Positions 13,114 through 14,297 of a stretch of DNA of 14,297 nt are shown here, piece by piece. The position numbers and the translations under genes are program-made. The notes under the pieces were generated by a model that did not search any database, was not told the DNA's origin, and saw only the letters and a list, made by a program, of their open reading frames with translations. Where the stretch lies: positions 1 through 14,297 of the forward strand of contig JBARBG010000092.1 in assembly GCA_049792815.1 (NCBI GenBank), read 5' to 3'. This stretch comes from DAIDKA01 sp049792815 (GTDB lineage Bacteria; Pseudomonadota; Gammaproteobacteria; Steroidobacterales; Steroidobacteraceae). The number at the start of each line of letters is the position of its first letter. Positions within the stretch are counted from its first letter, which is position 1.

Positions 13114-13458
13114 GGCTCAGCGGGGCTTCACTTCGTTCTACCATGCCAACAACTACCAGTGCCGACAATCCGCCGCACTGAATCAGTTGGTCGCTGCATT
13201 CAGTTGAGCATACACGGTCAAATGACAGCCCTGCGCACAGTCGAAAGCCACGGTGAGTGGCGGTTCCCGGGCCGATCGGCGACCCTCGATTTAACCGACC
13301 CTCCGACGGTCGGTTGTGCACCCGATCCGGTCATCCGCGACCGTCGGCTTTCGGCGGTCTAAGATTGCAGCCGCGGCTCTTGGCCGTGACCTACGGCCAC
13401 CGCCCGAGCACGCATGCGTCGCCTACGGGGCCCGTTGCCGACCGTTCACGTTCAAGAG
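13114..13458. other. Hairpin-rich intergenic region
   Basis: No convincing gene. Three hairpins follow each other: AACCGACC with GGTCGGTT (13293-13315, 8-bp perfect stem, 7-nt loop), GACCG with CGGTC (13339-13359) and TGGCCGT with ACGGCCA (13381-13399, 7-bp perfect stem, 5-nt loop). None has a T-run, so they are not standard intrinsic terminators. They lie between the upstream end of the MAPEG gene and the 3' end of the next leftward gene. Confidence 0.5.
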
Positions 13459-13884
13459 TTAGTTGGTCGCAGTCCTTCGCCACCAGTCTCGCGCGGCTTT
13501 ATCGAGTTCCGGCATGGTGGGCACCACATTCTCCACACCGCGGGCCGATTCGTTCCCATCGTCAACCCTGGTCGCAAATGCGGGCGATCCCCCGCGCGGC
13601 CGGTTCGGCGGTTCAACAGGGACCATTTCCGGCAACCCGTGGTCATCGGGCGGCTTACGCCTCGCCAGTTCTGCATGTAAGCGTTCAATCTCAATTGTCG
13701 CTAGTCTGAGCGCGGCCTGCGACTGCCGCACTACTTCAGTTGCGTCGCGAAGTAGCTTCCATGCCTCCGGTGAATTTGCCGTCTTGCCCTCGAGGTCCCC
13801 ACGCAACCGGGCCAGCAGATCCTCAAGCTCCATACGCAACCTTGGCACTAAGGAATCGTTCGGTGGCACTGACTCGTCGGTCAT
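13459..13884 (-). CDS. Predicted coiled-coil protein of unknown function
   Basis: A 141-residue soluble, charged protein. GGAG lies 8 nt before ATG 13884. Residues about 14-75 have heptad-like spacing and helix-favouring composition (RMELEDLLARLRGDLEG, LLRDATEVVRQSQAALRL, ATIEIERLHAELARR), which suggests a coiled coil. A Pro-rich, flexible middle follows (PPDDHGLPEMVPVEPPNRPR), then a short C-terminal helix ending ELDKAARDWWRRTATN. There is no signal peptide, membrane segment or Cys. The opposite strand is also open here, but its product is Ser/Arg-rich and unlike protein. No known family was recognised; adaptor or scaffold roles are only a guess. Confidence 0.7.
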   Translation of the reverse strand: MTDESVPPNDSLVPRLRMELEDLLARLRGDLEGKTANSPEAWKLLRDATEVVRQSQAALRLATIEIERLHAELARRKPPDDHGLPEMVPVEPPNRPRGGSPAFATRVDDGNESARGVENVVPTMPELDKAARDWWRRTATN

Positions 13885-14173
13885 GCGTCATCTCCGTGGC
13901 TGAAAACCTAGAATCGTTCTACCGCCTACTTGGATCACCGTCAACGCCGCGCGTGCCCGCTACATATCTTGCCGGCTCCAGTTCGACACGGTTCGGGTCA
14001 AAGGAACGTCGTGCACCCACCGCGGACGTTACAAGTGGCCGCTATTCGGCTCATTGTGGTGGATCCGGTTTCTCAAGTACGACTCCTAGTGTTCAAGAAC
14101 CGCGCAACAAATCCCCACAATTCTCTACAATCAGACGGGTGGCTTCGGTTCTTAGGACAGATGTCTTGAGGGG
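13885..14173. other. Intergenic region, no supported feature
   Basis: Several rightward frames are open, but their products are Arg/Ser/Pro-rich without recognisable domains. No strong ribosome-binding site, terminator or repeat was seen. Confidence 0.4.
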
Positions 14174-14297
14174 TTAAGTGGATCTGCCCGCCTTGTTGAT
14201 GATCTCTTCGCTCCGTCTCTTCGTCAATCGTTCCGACGCCACGTAGTCTGACGCGTAGCGGCAGAAGCTCCGGCGGGGATCGTGCTGCCGCGACACT
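14174..14297 (-). CDS. C-terminal end of a leftward protein (runs off right edge)
   Basis: On the minus strand a frame enters from the right edge and ends at TAA 14174-14176. The visible 40 codons read CRYASDYVASERLTKRRSEE, then IINKAGRST, a charged, helix-like C-terminus that resembles real protein more than the other frames here. The start, length and family lie outside the window. Confidence 0.4.
   Translation of the reverse strand, partial: VSRQHDPRRSFCRYASDYVASERLTKRRSEEIINKAGRST

Noticed and set aside
13463..13903. 146-codon rightward frame opposite the coiled-coil protein
   Set aside because: Ser/Arg-rich and without heptads or domains; the leftward frame has GGAG and protein-like composition.
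1..14297. Mobile element, tRNA, rRNA or CRISPR array
   Set aside because: No transposase or integrase domains, target-site duplications, tRNA-like folds or regular spacer repeats were seen; the 11-bp units are too short and directly adjoining to be CRISPR repeats.

Overview
The window looks like chromosomal DNA from a GC-rich Gammaproteobacterium, most likely of the Xanthomonadales/Nevskiales/Steroidobacterales type. The base for this is the high third-position GC, the BlaI/M56 pair, the RpoE/AlgU-like sigma remnant, the glycine-rich surface protein and the MAPEG protein. This placement is an inference from protein style, not from a marker gene. No rRNA, tRNA, CRISPR array, transposase or integrase was seen.

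Layout. Positions 1-720: the 5' part of a leftward lipoprotein gene (164 to beyond the left edge), divergent from a rightward gene of unknown function (about 212-715). Positions 772-2483: a leftward two-gene operon in which a BlaI/MecI-type repressor overlaps by 4 bp an M56 (BlaR1-type) membrane metalloprotease. The protease ends in a domain that reads like the periplasmic P1 head of SecD instead of a penicillin-binding sensor. Three dyads lie between this operon and a divergent, exported VOC/glyoxalase-fold protein (2653-3138). Positions 3378-4624: a Yip1-type membrane protein and a small cysteine-containing conserved protein. Positions 4910-6520: a small lipoprotein, a probably frameshifted gene just upstream of it, and a membrane protein, all leftward.

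Positions 6521-7265 have no intact gene but hold a decayed RpoE-like ECF sigma factor. Positions 7266-9424: a leftward response regulator/histidine kinase operon (4-bp overlap). Divergent from it is an exported His/Gly-rich, Tyr-rich protein (9564-10325), followed after 29 nt by a GNAT-type protein (10355-10993). A diverged paralogue of the latter lies at 11516-12160, with a strong intrinsic terminator downstream. The right end has a 54-codon ORF with a strong ribosome-binding site (12485-12649), a leftward MAPEG protein (12592-13113), a hairpin-rich intergenic stretch, a leftward coiled-coil protein (13459-13884) and the 3' end of a further leftward reading frame (14174 onward).

The most interesting pattern is a triple direct repeat with an exact 11-bp period, (A/T/G)TTA(A/G)..., found four times: 6638, 9457, 11103 and (opposite strand) 12385. 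The 11-bp period and TTTAAT-like half-sites resemble known PmrA/BqsR-type operators of OmpR-family regulators. One copy lies directly upstream of the response-regulator gene. This suggests a local regulon joining the two-component system, the His/Gly-rich protein, the membrane protein, the GNAT region and the small ORF. The second strong finding is the M56-SecD-head fusion.
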